Below, one piece after another: positions 9,639-19,500 of a DNA stretch of 64,000 nucleotides (positions within the stretch are counted from its first letter, which is position 1; every line of letters begins with the position of its first letter). The DNA comes from Spirosoma sp. (GTDB lineage: Bacteria > Bacteroidota > Bacteroidia > Cytophagales > Spirosomataceae): contig NZ_JAPLET010000030.1 of NCBI RefSeq assembly GCF_026391055.1, positions 1 through 64,000 of the forward strand. The letters run 5' to 3'. The notes beneath the pieces are model-generated. The model saw only the letters and a program-made list of their open reading frames with translations, was not told the origin of the DNA and did no database searches. The position numbers and the translations under genes are program-made.

Positions 9639-12600
9639 ATGCCAAACGTACTGACCCGATTTTCATATTTCCAACGTGTGCCTTTTACGCAGAAGCCCGC
9701 GCAAAGAGCGTTTATTTCAACCATTATGAAGCTACTACTACAAGAGTGCTGGCTGCAGTTTGTCAACCACTTGAGGTGGTTTCTGGCAGCCCTGATACGT
9801 GTTATGCCGGTTATGCCGACGGTAAGCAGGCTACCCAGACCTGGTTCCTGCGAAGAGCCCGTTCAGGAGGCTTCCCGGGTTGGGAACCAGAAACGATTTG
9901 AGACCAATACGCCTGTTCGGGGACCAACCCATACTGGGTCGGCAAAAGGTCTATTGAACCGATTTGCCGCTTCGACACAGGCGCTTATCTCCTACAAATC
10001 AGTTTGTTTACTGACCATACTATTACTTTTTGCTAGTAGTGGTGCCTGGGCGCAGAATGCACCAGATGGGTGTACCAACACCATTATGCTGGTGGCTGAA
10101 TACAAGCGACCTGTCAACGGAACTCCGGTTCCCGGCGAGATCATGACCATCCAGTTCAACGGGTCCAATCCACCGAACTGTAGTTTGCAAGGTGGTGGCG
10201 AAGGGATTGTGGTCGATAGCAGAAGGGGGCGGGCTTATCTGGCTGACATTGCCGCGCAAACTCTTTCCGTTTATGACTATAGACAAGGTAAAATTATTGC
10301 CACAATCGGGTTGGCCGGTAGTCCGCTGGACGTAACGATTTCTAATGATGGCAACTCCATCTATGTCAATACGGCCGACGGGACGATTAGTATAATTTCG
10401 GCTTCTTCGCTTTCGGTTGTCGGTTCGACCAACAGCCTTGGCTCGTCGGGTAGCCCCTGGGGTATTGCGGTCAACCCCGCTAATGGCGATGTCTATTACA
10501 CACAAAACTTTTTTCGTAACGACGATCCGGACTTATTACCTTCTGAAACGGGCCATAGCGGCTTATCTCGGACAGATGCAAACTTAGGCGCATCGACGTT
10601 CTTGGGTGACAGTCCAACCGGTACTAACTACCGGGGTGCTGTTTTCGGACCGGACGGAAATCTGTACGTTGTGTTGGCGGGTAACCCCCGTAACGGAATT
10701 CATGACGCAGTCCTGAAAATGGACGCGAACGGTGGGATTATCAGCACCTTTAATTTACCTGATCGTACGGTGGCTACTGGTCTTGCCAGTAATGAGCCTT
10801 ACGATATAGCCTTTGGACCGGATGGCAATATCTATGTGACCACGTTTTACGGCGATTGCGTCATACGGGTCGATGCCGGTTCAGGTTCGACCAGTACCTA
10901 CCTTCCGAACGTACCTGACTCCTTCGGAAAAGGAATTGCCTTCGTTTGTGGCGAAATCGTTTGTCCCAACGCCTGCCCCAGTGTTAATAGTGAACAGGCT
11001 TGTGCTGGTACGAGCACCGTGTTAACCGTGCTGGATTGCGTCGGTACGGTAACCTGGAGCGATGGGCCTATTGGTAACACCCGAACCGTGAGCCCCAGTG
11101 TGACAACAACCTATACAGGTACCTGTGACCAGTTCAAGAGTGGCTGTTCGGGTAATGTCTCGGCTACAATTACAGTAGTTGGACCATCTATCACGGCGGG
11201 TACGCCAGCCTGCGACGCGAGTGGGACTACGTACTCCGTTAATTTTACACCGGGCGGCACTACAAACAGTGTGACCTCGTCGGCGGGTACCGTCAGTGGC
11301 AACAGCGTGACAGGTATTCCGGTTGGGACGGATGTAACGTTGACGGCTACCTCTCCCGATGGCTGTCCGGCAAATACGATTACCATTACCTCGCCTAATT
11401 GTACAGTACCCTGCACCAACCAACCCACCATCAGTGGGTCGGGTACCTGTGATGCCAGCGGCACCACCTATACCATCAACTTTACGACCGGCGGGGGCGT
11501 CTCGACGGTAACGGCCTCGGCGGGTACGGTTAGCGGCAACACCGTGACGGGTATTCCTGTGGGCACCAACGTAACCCTGACGGCCAACCCAAGCAGCGCA
11601 GCCTGTACAGCTGCTACGACCACCGTGAATTCCCCCAACTGTACGGTTCCCTGCACCAACCAGCCCACCATCAGTGGGTCGGGTACCTGTGACGCCAGCG
11701 GCACCACCTATACCATCAACTTTACGACCGGCGGGGGCGTTTCGACCGTAACAGCCTCGGCGGGTACGGTTAGCGGCAACACCGTGACGGGTATTCCTGT
11801 GGGCACCAACGTAACCCTGACGGCTAACCCAAGCAGCGCAGCTTGTACCGCAGCTACCACCACCGTTAGTTCACCCAACTGTAACCCCGCCTGCCTCAAC
11901 CCACCCTCGATCAGTGGCACCGGGGTCTGTGATGCCAACGGCACCACCTACACCATCAACTTCACCAGTAGCGGGGGTATCTCGACCATAACCGCATCCG
12001 CTGGTACGGTTAGCGGCAACACCGTGACGGGTGTTCCGGTGGGCACCAACGTGACCCTGACGGCCAACCCCAGCGATGCAGCCTGTGTGGCGTCTACCAA
12101 CATTGTCACCTCGCCCAACTGTACGGTTCCCTGCACCAACCAACCCACCATCAGTGGGTCGGGCACCTGTAATGCCAACGGCACCACCTATACCATCAAC
12201 TTCACGACCGGCGGGGGCGTCTCGACGGTAACAGCCTCGGCGGGTACGGTTAGCGGCAACACCGTGACAGGTATTCCTGTGGGCACCAACGTAACCCTGA
12301 CGGCCAACCCAAGTAGTGCAGCCTGTACAGCCGCTACGACCACGGTGAATTCTCCTAACTGTACAGTACCCTGCACCAACCAGCCCACCATCAGCGGGTC
12401 GGGTACCTGTAATGCCAACGGCACCACCTATACCATCAACTTCACGACCGGCGGGGGCGTCTCGACGGTAACCGCCTCGGCGGGTACGGTTAGCGGCAAC
12501 ACCGTGACGGGTATTCCTGTGGGCACCAACGTAACGCTGACGGCTAACCCTAGCAGCGCAGCCTGTACCGCAGCTACCACTACCATTACCTCGCCTGCCT

Positions 12601-12932
12601 GTACCTTACCCTGTTCGCTGAGCATTTCGGCGGCCCCTGGCCCTTGCGTTCAGGCTACTAATCTGTATACCGTAACGGGTACCCTAACGCTGACTAATGC
12701 TGTCGCCGGAACGGCCACAATTACGGACGGGAGTGTGAATACAAGTGTTATTGTTACGGCCGGAGCCACCTCAGTATCGTACACACTAACAGGATTAACC
12801 TCAGGCGTAACCCAGCATACAGTTAGTGTCAGTCTGCCGGGTTGCGGTACGGCCACGAGAACGTATATAGCACCCGACGGGTGTTTATGCCCGTCGCCAA
12901 ACTGTTATCCAACCACAATCACTAAAAACTAG
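9639..12932 (+). CDS. Beta-propeller surface protein with five 80-aa repeats, extended leader and CYPT tail
   Basis: 1097 aa. The start at 9639 (MPNVL) is supported by similarity to the starts at 13745 and 16589. The signal-peptide core (LLTILLLFASSGAWAQ) begins only near residue 123. The leader before it contains MKLLLQECW...NHLRWFLAALIRV, conserved at the same offset in the 16589 protein. Residues ~155-440 are an NHL/YVTN-like beta-propeller (VFGPDGNLYVVL, IAFGPDGNIYVTTF). One Ig-like module, a diverged repeat and five 80-residue repeats (GTVSGNTVTGIPVGTNVTL) follow. The end is CLCPSPNCYPTTITKN. A start at the internal ATG 9726 or later cannot be excluded. Probably an exported adhesin or structural protein. 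Confidence 0.8.
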   Translation: MPNVLTRFSYFQRVPFTQKPAQRAFISTIMKLLLQECWLQFVNHLRWFLAALIRVMPVMPTVSRLPRPGSCEEPVQEASRVGNQKRFETNTPVRGPTHTGSAKGLLNRFAASTQALISYKSVCLLTILLLFASSGAWAQNAPDGCTNTIMLVAEYKRPVNGTPVPGEIMTIQFNGSNPPNCSLQGGGEGIVVDSRRGRAYLADIAAQTLSVYDYRQGKIIATIGLAGSPLDVTISNDGNSIYVNTADGTISIISASSLSVVGSTNSLGSSGSPWGIAVNPANGDVYYTQNFFRNDDPDLLPSETGHSGLSRTDANLGASTFLGDSPTGTNYRGAVFGPDGNLYVVLAGNPRNGIHDAVLKMDANGGIISTFNLPDRTVATGLASNEPYDIAFGPDGNIYVTTFYGDCVIRVDAGSGSTSTYLPNVPDSFGKGIAFVCGEIVCPNACPSVNSEQACAGTSTVLTVLDCVGTVTWSDGPIGNTRTVSPSVTTTYTGTCDQFKSGCSGNVSATITVVGPSITAGTPACDASGTTYSVNFTPGGTTNSVTSSAGTVSGNSVTGIPVGTDVTLTATSPDGCPANTITITSPNCTVPCTNQPTISGSGTCDASGTTYTINFTTGGGVSTVTASAGTVSGNTVTGIPVGTNVTLTANPSSAACTAATTTVNSPNCTVPCTNQPTISGSGTCDASGTTYTINFTTGGGVSTVTASAGTVSGNTVTGIPVGTNVTLTANPSSAACTAATTTVSSPNCNPACLNPPSISGTGVCDANGTTYTINFTSSGGISTITASAGTVSGNTVTGVPVGTNVTLTANPSDAACVASTNIVTSPNCTVPCTNQPTISGSGTCNANGTTYTINFTTGGGVSTVTASAGTVSGNTVTGIPVGTNVTLTANPSSAACTAATTTVNSPNCTVPCTNQPTISGSGTCNANGTTYTINFTTGGGVSTVTASAGTVSGNTVTGIPVGTNVTLTANPSSAACTAATTTITSPACTLPCSLSISAAPGPCVQATNLYTVTGTLTLTNAVAGTATITDGSVNTSVIVTAGATSVSYTLTGLTSGVTQHTVSVSLPGCGTATRTYIAPDGCLCPSPNCYPTTITKN
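11412..12611 (+). repeat. Five tandem 240-bp coding repeats
   Basis: Copies begin at 11412, 11652, 11892, 12132 and 12372, each exactly 240 bp (80 codons) starting with a Cys codon. Copies 1, 2, 4 and 5 are nearly identical; copy 3 is more diverged; a still more diverged copy precedes them at about 11180-11411. Long exact identity makes copy-number change by recombination likely. Confidence 0.95.
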
Positions 12933-12933
12933 A

Positions 12934-13021
12934 ATATCTAAACAGTTATACTAATAAGAGCAGCCCGGTATTCTTTCACGAGAGTACCGGGCTGCTCTTA
13001 TTAGTATAACTGTTTAGATAT
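12934..13021 (+). terminator. Exceptionally long perfect inverted repeat after the 9639 gene
   Basis: Bases 12934-12970 are perfectly complementary to 12985-13021 (37 bp). A U-G pair and three more pairs extend the stem toward a small loop. It begins just after the stop codon. The position suggests a terminator or RNA 3'-end stabiliser, but the stem is far longer than a normal terminator and has no T tract. Confidence 0.7.
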
Positions 13022-13231
13022 GGCCTACAGCTATCTACACATTTGGCATCTAAATCTGTCTTATTATACTACCTACACTTTAATCCATGGGACTCCTGAA
13101 AGAATCGTCCATATACACAAACCGCTGACTGTTCCCAGAATTTATTTATAGTTTATGTCAACCTGACAGGTTGGTTTCCCTGGACGAACAACTGAGCAAG
13201 CGCTGTCACCCTCGTGAATTCAGATCAGACA

Positions 13232-13345
13232 ATGGCTGGTCTTCAGGACATGTACGGCAACATTCTCGTCTATCCGGAGTCGATCTTTTCCGATATTGAT
13301 GGCAACACGATTCATTGCTTTCTCACACTGGTAAACAAAAATTAA
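13232..13345 (+). pseudogene. Possible decayed C-terminal remnant of a CYPT-tail surface protein
   Basis: An open stretch of 37 codons ends IHCFLTLVNKN, resembling the INCYPTTVTKN end of the next gene. It has no signal peptide or domain and is followed 33 bases later by a good terminator, as a real gene end would be. It could also be a chance match; the similarity covers only about 11 residues. Confidence 0.35.
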
Positions 13346-13377
13346 CATCAGGGAGTAGGGTTTCCTTTATTATTCAT

Positions 13378-13409
13378 GCCCGGTCTTTACTAGAGATCGG
13401 GCTTTTTTT
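13378..13409 (+). terminator. Rho-independent terminator
   Basis: A 9-bp stem (13378-13386 with 13394-13402, one G-U pair) is followed by seven T residues. No intact gene lies directly upstream, which fits loss of a former gene here. The rest of 13022-13744 holds no gene I can support. Confidence 0.8.
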
Positions 13410-13625
13410 ATTTAATGAAACAGGCAGTGCTTATACCGCATGAGTAGATTATAACAATTTTCATTTGCAAGCTAGATACATATCAGCCAAAGTAAGCTTA
13501 TAGTTTATGTTCGGTATACATCACATGTATACTGTTAATAATATTTCGAATACTAAATACATATTTATTTTACTTTATTAACGTCGTATACCATCTATCA
13601 ATAACGTTGATTATCCCCTAAAGCC

Positions 13626-13676
13626 GTTGATTATCCCCATAATCATCTCATTTAATGGATTTAGCATAGCATTTGC
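13626..13676 (+). promoter_or_regulatory. Shared upstream elements, copy 2
   Basis: GTTGATTATCCCCAT (13626-13640; a partial copy starts at about 13609) is followed by AGCATAGCATTTGC (13663-13676), 69 nt before the 13745 start. Both motifs recur in the same order upstream of the 16589 gene. The second also continues as AGAA..TTCACT in both. A promoter or regulator-binding role is inferred. Confidence 0.45.
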
Positions 13677-13744
13677 TTTAGAAAGTTCACTACACACTTT
13701 CGTTAACCAAACCCTTCTAACTATCACAAGTTGCGTTTAAAACC

Positions 13745-15577
13745 ATGCAAAACGTATTATCACAATTTCAGTTTTTGACATCGGATAGGTCTACCGATAC
13801 TTCATGTATCTACAAATCAGTGGCTCATATCAACTTGCATCGACCTGGTAAACCAGGCATATATAGAGCAACTCTATCGTACCTGATGCTGGCATTTGGC
13901 ATATCGCTGCTGTTAGTGCCAAACCGATTATTCGGGCAGGTAACAACTACCGGCCTAACCTGTAATTGTGACGAATACATCTATTTAAATGAACCAGGCT
14001 CTCGGCAAGTACATAAGTTTAGAGTAGAGAGTAATGGCAACCTAACTGAAATTTTAGTTGGCGGAAACCCCTGGTATCCGGGCAACTACCCATTCAGCGA
14101 GTTACCAAGCCCGCATGGCTTGGGAACGGACATCAATGGTCGGCTCTACATTGGTGAAACTGGTGGTGGTGGTACCCACGTTCGGCAATTCACCACCAAT
14201 GGCATTATTTCTCCTACCAGCACCTTTAACCTGCTTGTTGACGATACAAACCAGAATACGTTCAGTATAGGCAATACATTCTATATCAATGCCGACAATG
14301 GCCCAAAGGCTTATGACCTTTGTACCGGGCAATTTATAGGGCAGGTTTGTTTGAACAGTTCGGCGGGGATTCAGGTAACTGGTCAGAACCTCTGGGGGCT
14401 GACTTACAATCCCAAAACGGAAATGGTATATGCCAGTTCCCGAAGTAGAGGTTCCGGTGTTCCAGCCGGAAGCGCGGGTAATATATGGGCCTTTAGCCGA
14501 GCCCAGCTTGAGGCCGCTCTGGCCAATGGTAGCTGTATCAACCCTATTATTAAGGAAGGGCCTTCGGAAACGATCAATGTGGGCGAGAAATTCATGCCAA
14601 ACTCAGATGGAGGTGTTTTTGGCGTTGTCAGCGATAATCAAAAAAACATTTATGTAGTAAAAAGCAGCATCGACGGTGGTCCGGTAGCCAACGCCAGAGG
14701 CTCTTATATACTGAAATATGATCCCCAGGGTGGATTTATTGCCCAATCGCAACCCAGTAGTGTAACGGGGGCCGGTATTGCAGGAATTGGTATTATCTGG
14801 TCGGAGGGTACAAACAAACTGTATATGTCAAACCTGAACAGTGCAGCATCGGAGGACTGTATATCTGCCTTTGATGCCAACACGCTGGCGTATATTGGAA
14901 CCGTCGTACCAAACCCACCCAACGGCACGGGTGGCTCTAAGGCATTAGCCATTATTAAGGAATGCTGTCCCAGCCCGGCGGTGGTTAACATCGACCAGAC
15001 CTTCTGCGGCAAAAACCTCAACCAACAGATATTCCTCCAGGAACTCCTAAAATGCGAAGGAATCATTGGCGAAGGAAGCTGGTCGGCCGATCCAGCCAAC
15101 GTTGGTCTTGCCTATGATGAGTGTTCGAAATCCATCCAACTCACCTCAGCGAACGCCTGCGGTAAGTTTGTCCTTAAAAATGTTGGCGGTACCTGTGGTA
15201 ATTTCACGATCAACGTAAATGTCAGTAATGTGCTGGTTACGGCTCCGGTTATCACTGGCAATCAAACCGTATGTGCTAATCAGGGAGACCCTACGCTCAT
15301 AACCATCGCTACCCCGGCTACAGCCAACGGCACAGTAACGTTACAATGGCAAAAAAGCACTACCTCCTGTACCGATGGTTTTACCGATATTACCGGAGCC
15401 ACCGGTTTCAGCTACGACCCGCCTGCCATTAGCCAAACGACCTATTACCGGATCGTGGCCACCGCCAAAGGTACCTGTAGCTCGGGCACCTGTTCCGATA
15501 ATAGTAACTGCGTAACGGTTACCGCGTCGATCCCGCCTTCAATTAACTGCTATCCTACCACGGTGACCAAAAATTAA
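13745..15577 (+). CDS. Secreted propeller-like protein with CYPT tail
   Basis: 610 aa. The start MQNVL matches the starts proposed for 9639 and 16589. The hydrophobic signal core (LMLAFGISLLLV...LFGQ) begins near residue 47, after a ~45-residue polar leader. Residues ~75-410 look like a beta-propeller (HGLGTDINGRLYIGETG, NKLYMSNLNS, LAYIGTV). A Cys-containing module (~415-500) and an Ig-like module (~505-595, NQTVCANQGD, TTYYRIVATAKGTC) follow. The protein ends SINCYPTTVTKN. Substrate or partner unknown; a surface role is inferred from the signal peptide and its neighbours. Confidence 0.8.
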   Translation: MQNVLSQFQFLTSDRSTDTSCIYKSVAHINLHRPGKPGIYRATLSYLMLAFGISLLLVPNRLFGQVTTTGLTCNCDEYIYLNEPGSRQVHKFRVESNGNLTEILVGGNPWYPGNYPFSELPSPHGLGTDINGRLYIGETGGGGTHVRQFTTNGIISPTSTFNLLVDDTNQNTFSIGNTFYINADNGPKAYDLCTGQFIGQVCLNSSAGIQVTGQNLWGLTYNPKTEMVYASSRSRGSGVPAGSAGNIWAFSRAQLEAALANGSCINPIIKEGPSETINVGEKFMPNSDGGVFGVVSDNQKNIYVVKSSIDGGPVANARGSYILKYDPQGGFIAQSQPSSVTGAGIAGIGIIWSEGTNKLYMSNLNSAASEDCISAFDANTLAYIGTVVPNPPNGTGGSKALAIIKECCPSPAVVNIDQTFCGKNLNQQIFLQELLKCEGIIGEGSWSADPANVGLAYDECSKSIQLTSANACGKFVLKNVGGTCGNFTINVNVSNVLVTAPVITGNQTVCANQGDPTLITIATPATANGTVTLQWQKSTTSCTDGFTDITGATGFSYDPPAISQTTYYRIVATAKGTCSSGTCSDNSNCVTVTASIPPSINCYPTTVTKN

Positions 15578-15582
15578 ATAGA

Positions 15583-15636
15583 ATACGCGGTGTGTCTGAA
15601 ATAGCCTGTTCAGCTAGCTTCAGACACACCGCGTAT
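15583..15636 (+). terminator. 18-bp perfect hairpin after the 13745 gene
   Basis: Bases 15583-15600 pair perfectly with 15619-15636. The hairpin starts six bases after the stop codon. There is no T tract, as with the long hairpin after 12932. Confidence 0.65.
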
Positions 15637-15895
15637 CTATCATCTTTCATAGTTATCCCCTGATACAGTCTGATCAAACCCGCTTAACATTTATCCGGGG
15701 CGGCATCACTTTTGTAGGCCTGTTGCGATCGAAGCCTCACAAATCCTTCAAGTTCGGTTTTATTGCTAACTGATACTTGTTTTGATCATAACCGCCGGTA
15801 GCCTCTGTGTGAATGGGCAATCAATTACCGGAAGGACAGCTTTACCCTCTCCGATCTGACCACTGGTATAACCTACCGGGTATAATTTACCTTAC

Positions 15896-15934
15896 ATAAA
15901 AGCCCCGTTAGGACGTCCTTAACGGGGCTTTTAT
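15896..15934. terminator. Terminator-like hairpin in the 15578-16588 gap
   Basis: The arm ATAAAAGCCCCGTT pairs with AACGGGGCTTTTAT (15921-15934), with further pairing into the loop and one bulged base. It reads as an A/T-flanked bidirectional terminator. A short frame just upstream (to about 15888) ends TLSDLTTGITYRV, which resembles Ig-module text and may be another adhesin remnant. Confidence 0.65.
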
Positions 15935-15939
15935 GTTGT

Positions 15940-15975
15940 AGATAGCCCTTTACGTCTAGTAAAGGCTGGCTATCT
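15940..15975. other. Second hairpin next to the 15896 terminator
   Basis: AGATAGCC (15940-15947) pairs with GGCTATCT (15968-15975), and CTTTAC pairs with GTAAAG inside it, with a 3-nt bulge. The remaining bases to about 16240 show nothing I can call. Confidence 0.4.
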
Positions 15976-16243
15976 GCCTTTGTTCATCGTCGACTTATTT
16001 ACCAATAAACGTGATGAAGCACCAGACTTGAAAGAAGCATCCAATGGCGATTCAGGCTAGTGATAGGGTCGTTTTTAGGGCGAATATTAATAGGTATGGC
16101 CCCTACAGGCACTTGCCAGACATTTCCAAAAGCCAGCCGATTAAGTTGGTTCACTTTTTGTAAACAATATATATTAAATACAATACAGCGTATCCTACTT
16201 CTGAGTACAGAGAGTGACAATGTCGTTTATTTCCATATATCTG

Positions 16244-16293
16244 TTGATTGTCCCCATCCCCCCTTGCTAACTGTGATCTAGCATAGCATTTGC
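16244..16293 (+). promoter_or_regulatory. Shared upstream elements, copy 3
   Basis: GTTGATTGTCCCCAT is followed by AGCATAGCATTTGC (16280-16293), the same pair and order as upstream of 13745. The second motif is 309 nt upstream of the proposed 16589 start, implying a long leader. Confidence 0.45.
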
Positions 16294-16588
16294 CGAAGAA
16301 TTCACTGTCGTGTATACACGGTTTTCGGAGTCAGAAAAGACTTTGCCACTTCGCGTCCATACGTATTCATCAGATAGTAAAAATTTCTGGCAGATTATGC
16401 TCTCAAAGATTACATCCTATCATCCGTCAGGGTCGCTACAAAAAGGCTACCCCGCCCCTTTGTATTCGCCCTGGTTTCGGCTTTCTCTCAACGAGCAGGT
16501 CGGGGGTGGGATGTACTCAATTGGCTACCAAGCAACCAGATGTTCACCTCAAACCCACCAACTAGTCTCTAAGGCGGCCTGCCAGACC

Positions 16589-19500
16589 ATGCAAAACGTC
16601 TCACCCAGATTCCCTAGTACAGCCTCGCAACGGCCTTCCCCGGCATCCGCTGCAACAACTTTTAGATCAACCACTATGAAGCAATTACTACAAACTTGCT
16701 GGCCGCCAGTATTAAACTACCTGAGGTGGTTTTTGGCGGCTTTGTGTCGCGTCGAGCCTGGTTTGCCGGTATTCCGGAGGCTACGTACTGCGGGAACCTC
16801 ATCGCCCCGAAAGCAGCGGTATTGGCCTGTGCGACAAAAGTGGGATAAACACACGCAGGAAATCAGGGGACCTGCCCTATTGAATAACGCCAATACACTG
16901 AAGCGCAACGTAGTAAGTGCGCTGCTGATCCTGTTGCTGGGCGGGATATATACTGCAAACGCCCAAAATGCGAGTACAATTTGTACCACACCGATAACCT
17001 ATACGCTGAATACTGGCGAAACCTACACGGCGACGGCACAGGCCGGATTGACCAATTATCAATGGTATAAAAACGGGGCAATAATAGGCGGAGCTACATC
17101 TGCCGCCTATACTGTTACCTCAATTGGTACTTATACCTGGACGGCGAAAGATGTCGCTGGCTGTTCCGCAACAGAATGCTGTCCCATCGACTTCATCCAG
17201 GCTTCCTGTACGCCACCCACGCCAACCGTTACCGTATCGCAATCGCTGATATGCGCTGGTAGCAGTGCCGTGTTAAACGTAACCGGTTGTACGACCGGGT
17301 TCATTACCTGGAGTACCGGCGAAACAAATGCGTTTATCACGGTTAGCCCGGACGCTACAAAACTTTATTCCGTAACCTGCGCCAACCCGCTTGACCCTAC
17401 TTGTAAAGGGCAGGCGTACCAGTTGGTGACGGTACAGCCCCGACCAAACTTTACCGTATCGAGTGCCGCCATCTGCGCCGGGCAAACGGCCCAGCTTGTG
17501 GCATCGGGTTGCGCTGGACTGGTGTCGTGGAATAACGGACAGACGGGCAGTGTACTTCAGGTGATGCCTACTGCCACCACTACCTACCAGGCTACCTGTA
17601 CAGACCCCGTTTGTACGGTTCCCCAGGCAACAGGAACCGTAACGGTCAACCCGCTACCAACCCTCGATCTGGGAGCGCCCGTATGTACGGCAGACCTGTC
17701 GTCGTTCAGTGTTCCCTTCACGAGTACGGGCACCGTAACGGCCAACCTGGGAAATATCTCGGGCGGGCAGATCGTTGGCGTACCAACGGGACAAGTTGTG
17801 ACGATAACAGCTACCTCAACCGGTTGTATGGTATCGAAAGACGTTCTGAAAGATTGTACGTGTCCGCCCGTCGCGCCACCGGCCGGTCAGAACGTGGTCA
17901 AGTGTAACGATCAGTTACCGGCTACACTGGCCGTAACGGCGGCTTCAGGATTACAGGTCAACTGGTACGCGACCCAATCGGGTGGTGTACCACTGGCCAG
18001 CAATAGCCTGACATATACGACGCCGATAGCCGGTACGTATTACGCCGAAACGGTTAGTCCGGTTTCGGGCTGTAAGAGTTCTTCCCGGACCGCTATTACG
18101 CTGACGGTGGTGAACAAACCGACTGTCGCGATCAACCTGTATAATAAAGACCTACAGCCCGTTACGACACCTAACGTATGTGTAAGCAACCAGCAGCAAA
18201 TTACGCTGGCCGCTACCCTGGCCGCAGGCAGTTCGGGCTCTTTTACGTATCAATGGAAGTCGACAGACGATCCAGCACTCACGTACCTGAGCTGTAAAAC
18301 CTGTTCAGCACCTGTGCTGACCGTTCCGGTTACGGAAACACGCAGCAGCCTGACCTACACAGTGACCGTTACGGCCACTGATGGGACTATTCTGTGTTCG
18401 ACCGATGCGTCGACGACAATCAATCTGAAGCAAACGCCTAAGCTCACCATTACGGTGCCCGTACAGGTTATTTGTGACGGAAGTTGTGCGAACCTGACCG
18501 TAACCGCCGATAAGTCTATCCAGTCGGCTTTGTGGACACCTGTTAATTTAACGGGAACCACCATCAAGGTTTGTCCGGCGGGATCACAGCAGGGGTATAA
18601 GGATTATATCTATGTCGTGAACGTGACGGATACGGATGGTTGCTCATCGACAGCCACGGCCAAAGTTACGGTAGGACCATCGCTCACGATCAGTGCCGGT
18701 AAAGACCAGACATTGTGTGAAACCGGTAAAGCTACCCTGACGGCCTCGGCTAATCTACAGTCCAATGCTGTCGACGGCACGGTAACCATTACCTGGAGCG
18801 AGTCGCCAACCAACCCAAATTCAGGGGCAAACCTGGCGAGTACTACGGGCAGTACGGTTAGTACAAACACGCTGGCACCGGGTGTTTATCGGTTTACCGC
18901 CACAGTTACCCAGCAGAGCCCCAATGGGGATGCCGCCTGCGTAAAAACCGATGAGGTGCAGGTTACGGTCATTAAAAAGCCCGTGTTCACCATCAACCCA
19001 ACGGCTAACCGGATTTGTAACAACAGCACGCAAACGGTAACCCTGGCCGCCACACTCGATGCGTCTACCCCAGCAGCCGCTACATTCTCCTGGACATCTA
19101 CCGATGATCCCGGCCTGGCGTTCCTGAGCTGCTCATCCTGCACCAACCCAACGCTGATGATTCCGCCTTCCTACAACAAGGCGACGATCACCTATACCGC
19201 CAAAGCAACAGTAACGGGCGATAACAATATCGAATGTACTTCGACCCAGACGGTAACCATCACCGTTAAGCAGTCGCCAGTATTGACCATCACCCCACCG
19301 AAGATTATCTGCGATGGGTCGTCGGTACAACTGACGGTGACCGCCGACAAACCCGTGGCTTCGTATGCATGGACGGGTTCTGCTCTGACGAGTCTGGTCA
19401 TTTCCAATCCGATCGCGGCTCCGGCCGGTTCGTTGCAGGAAAACAAAGACTATATCTATACGGTAAAAGTGACGGATGCCGATGGTTGTTTCACCGAAGC

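Noticed and set aside
9370..9654. 94-aa open frame before the 9639 gene
   Set aside because: It overlaps the start of the propeller gene, has no protein features, and is better explained as a leader region.
11412..12611. Regular repeats that might suggest a CRISPR array
   Set aside because: Units are 240 bp, coding throughout and without spacer/repeat alternation.
11411..12625. Series of ~79-aa open frames on the minus strand spaced 240 bp apart
   Set aside because: They are shadows of the tandem coding repeats on the plus strand; they have no starts, signals or domains of their own.
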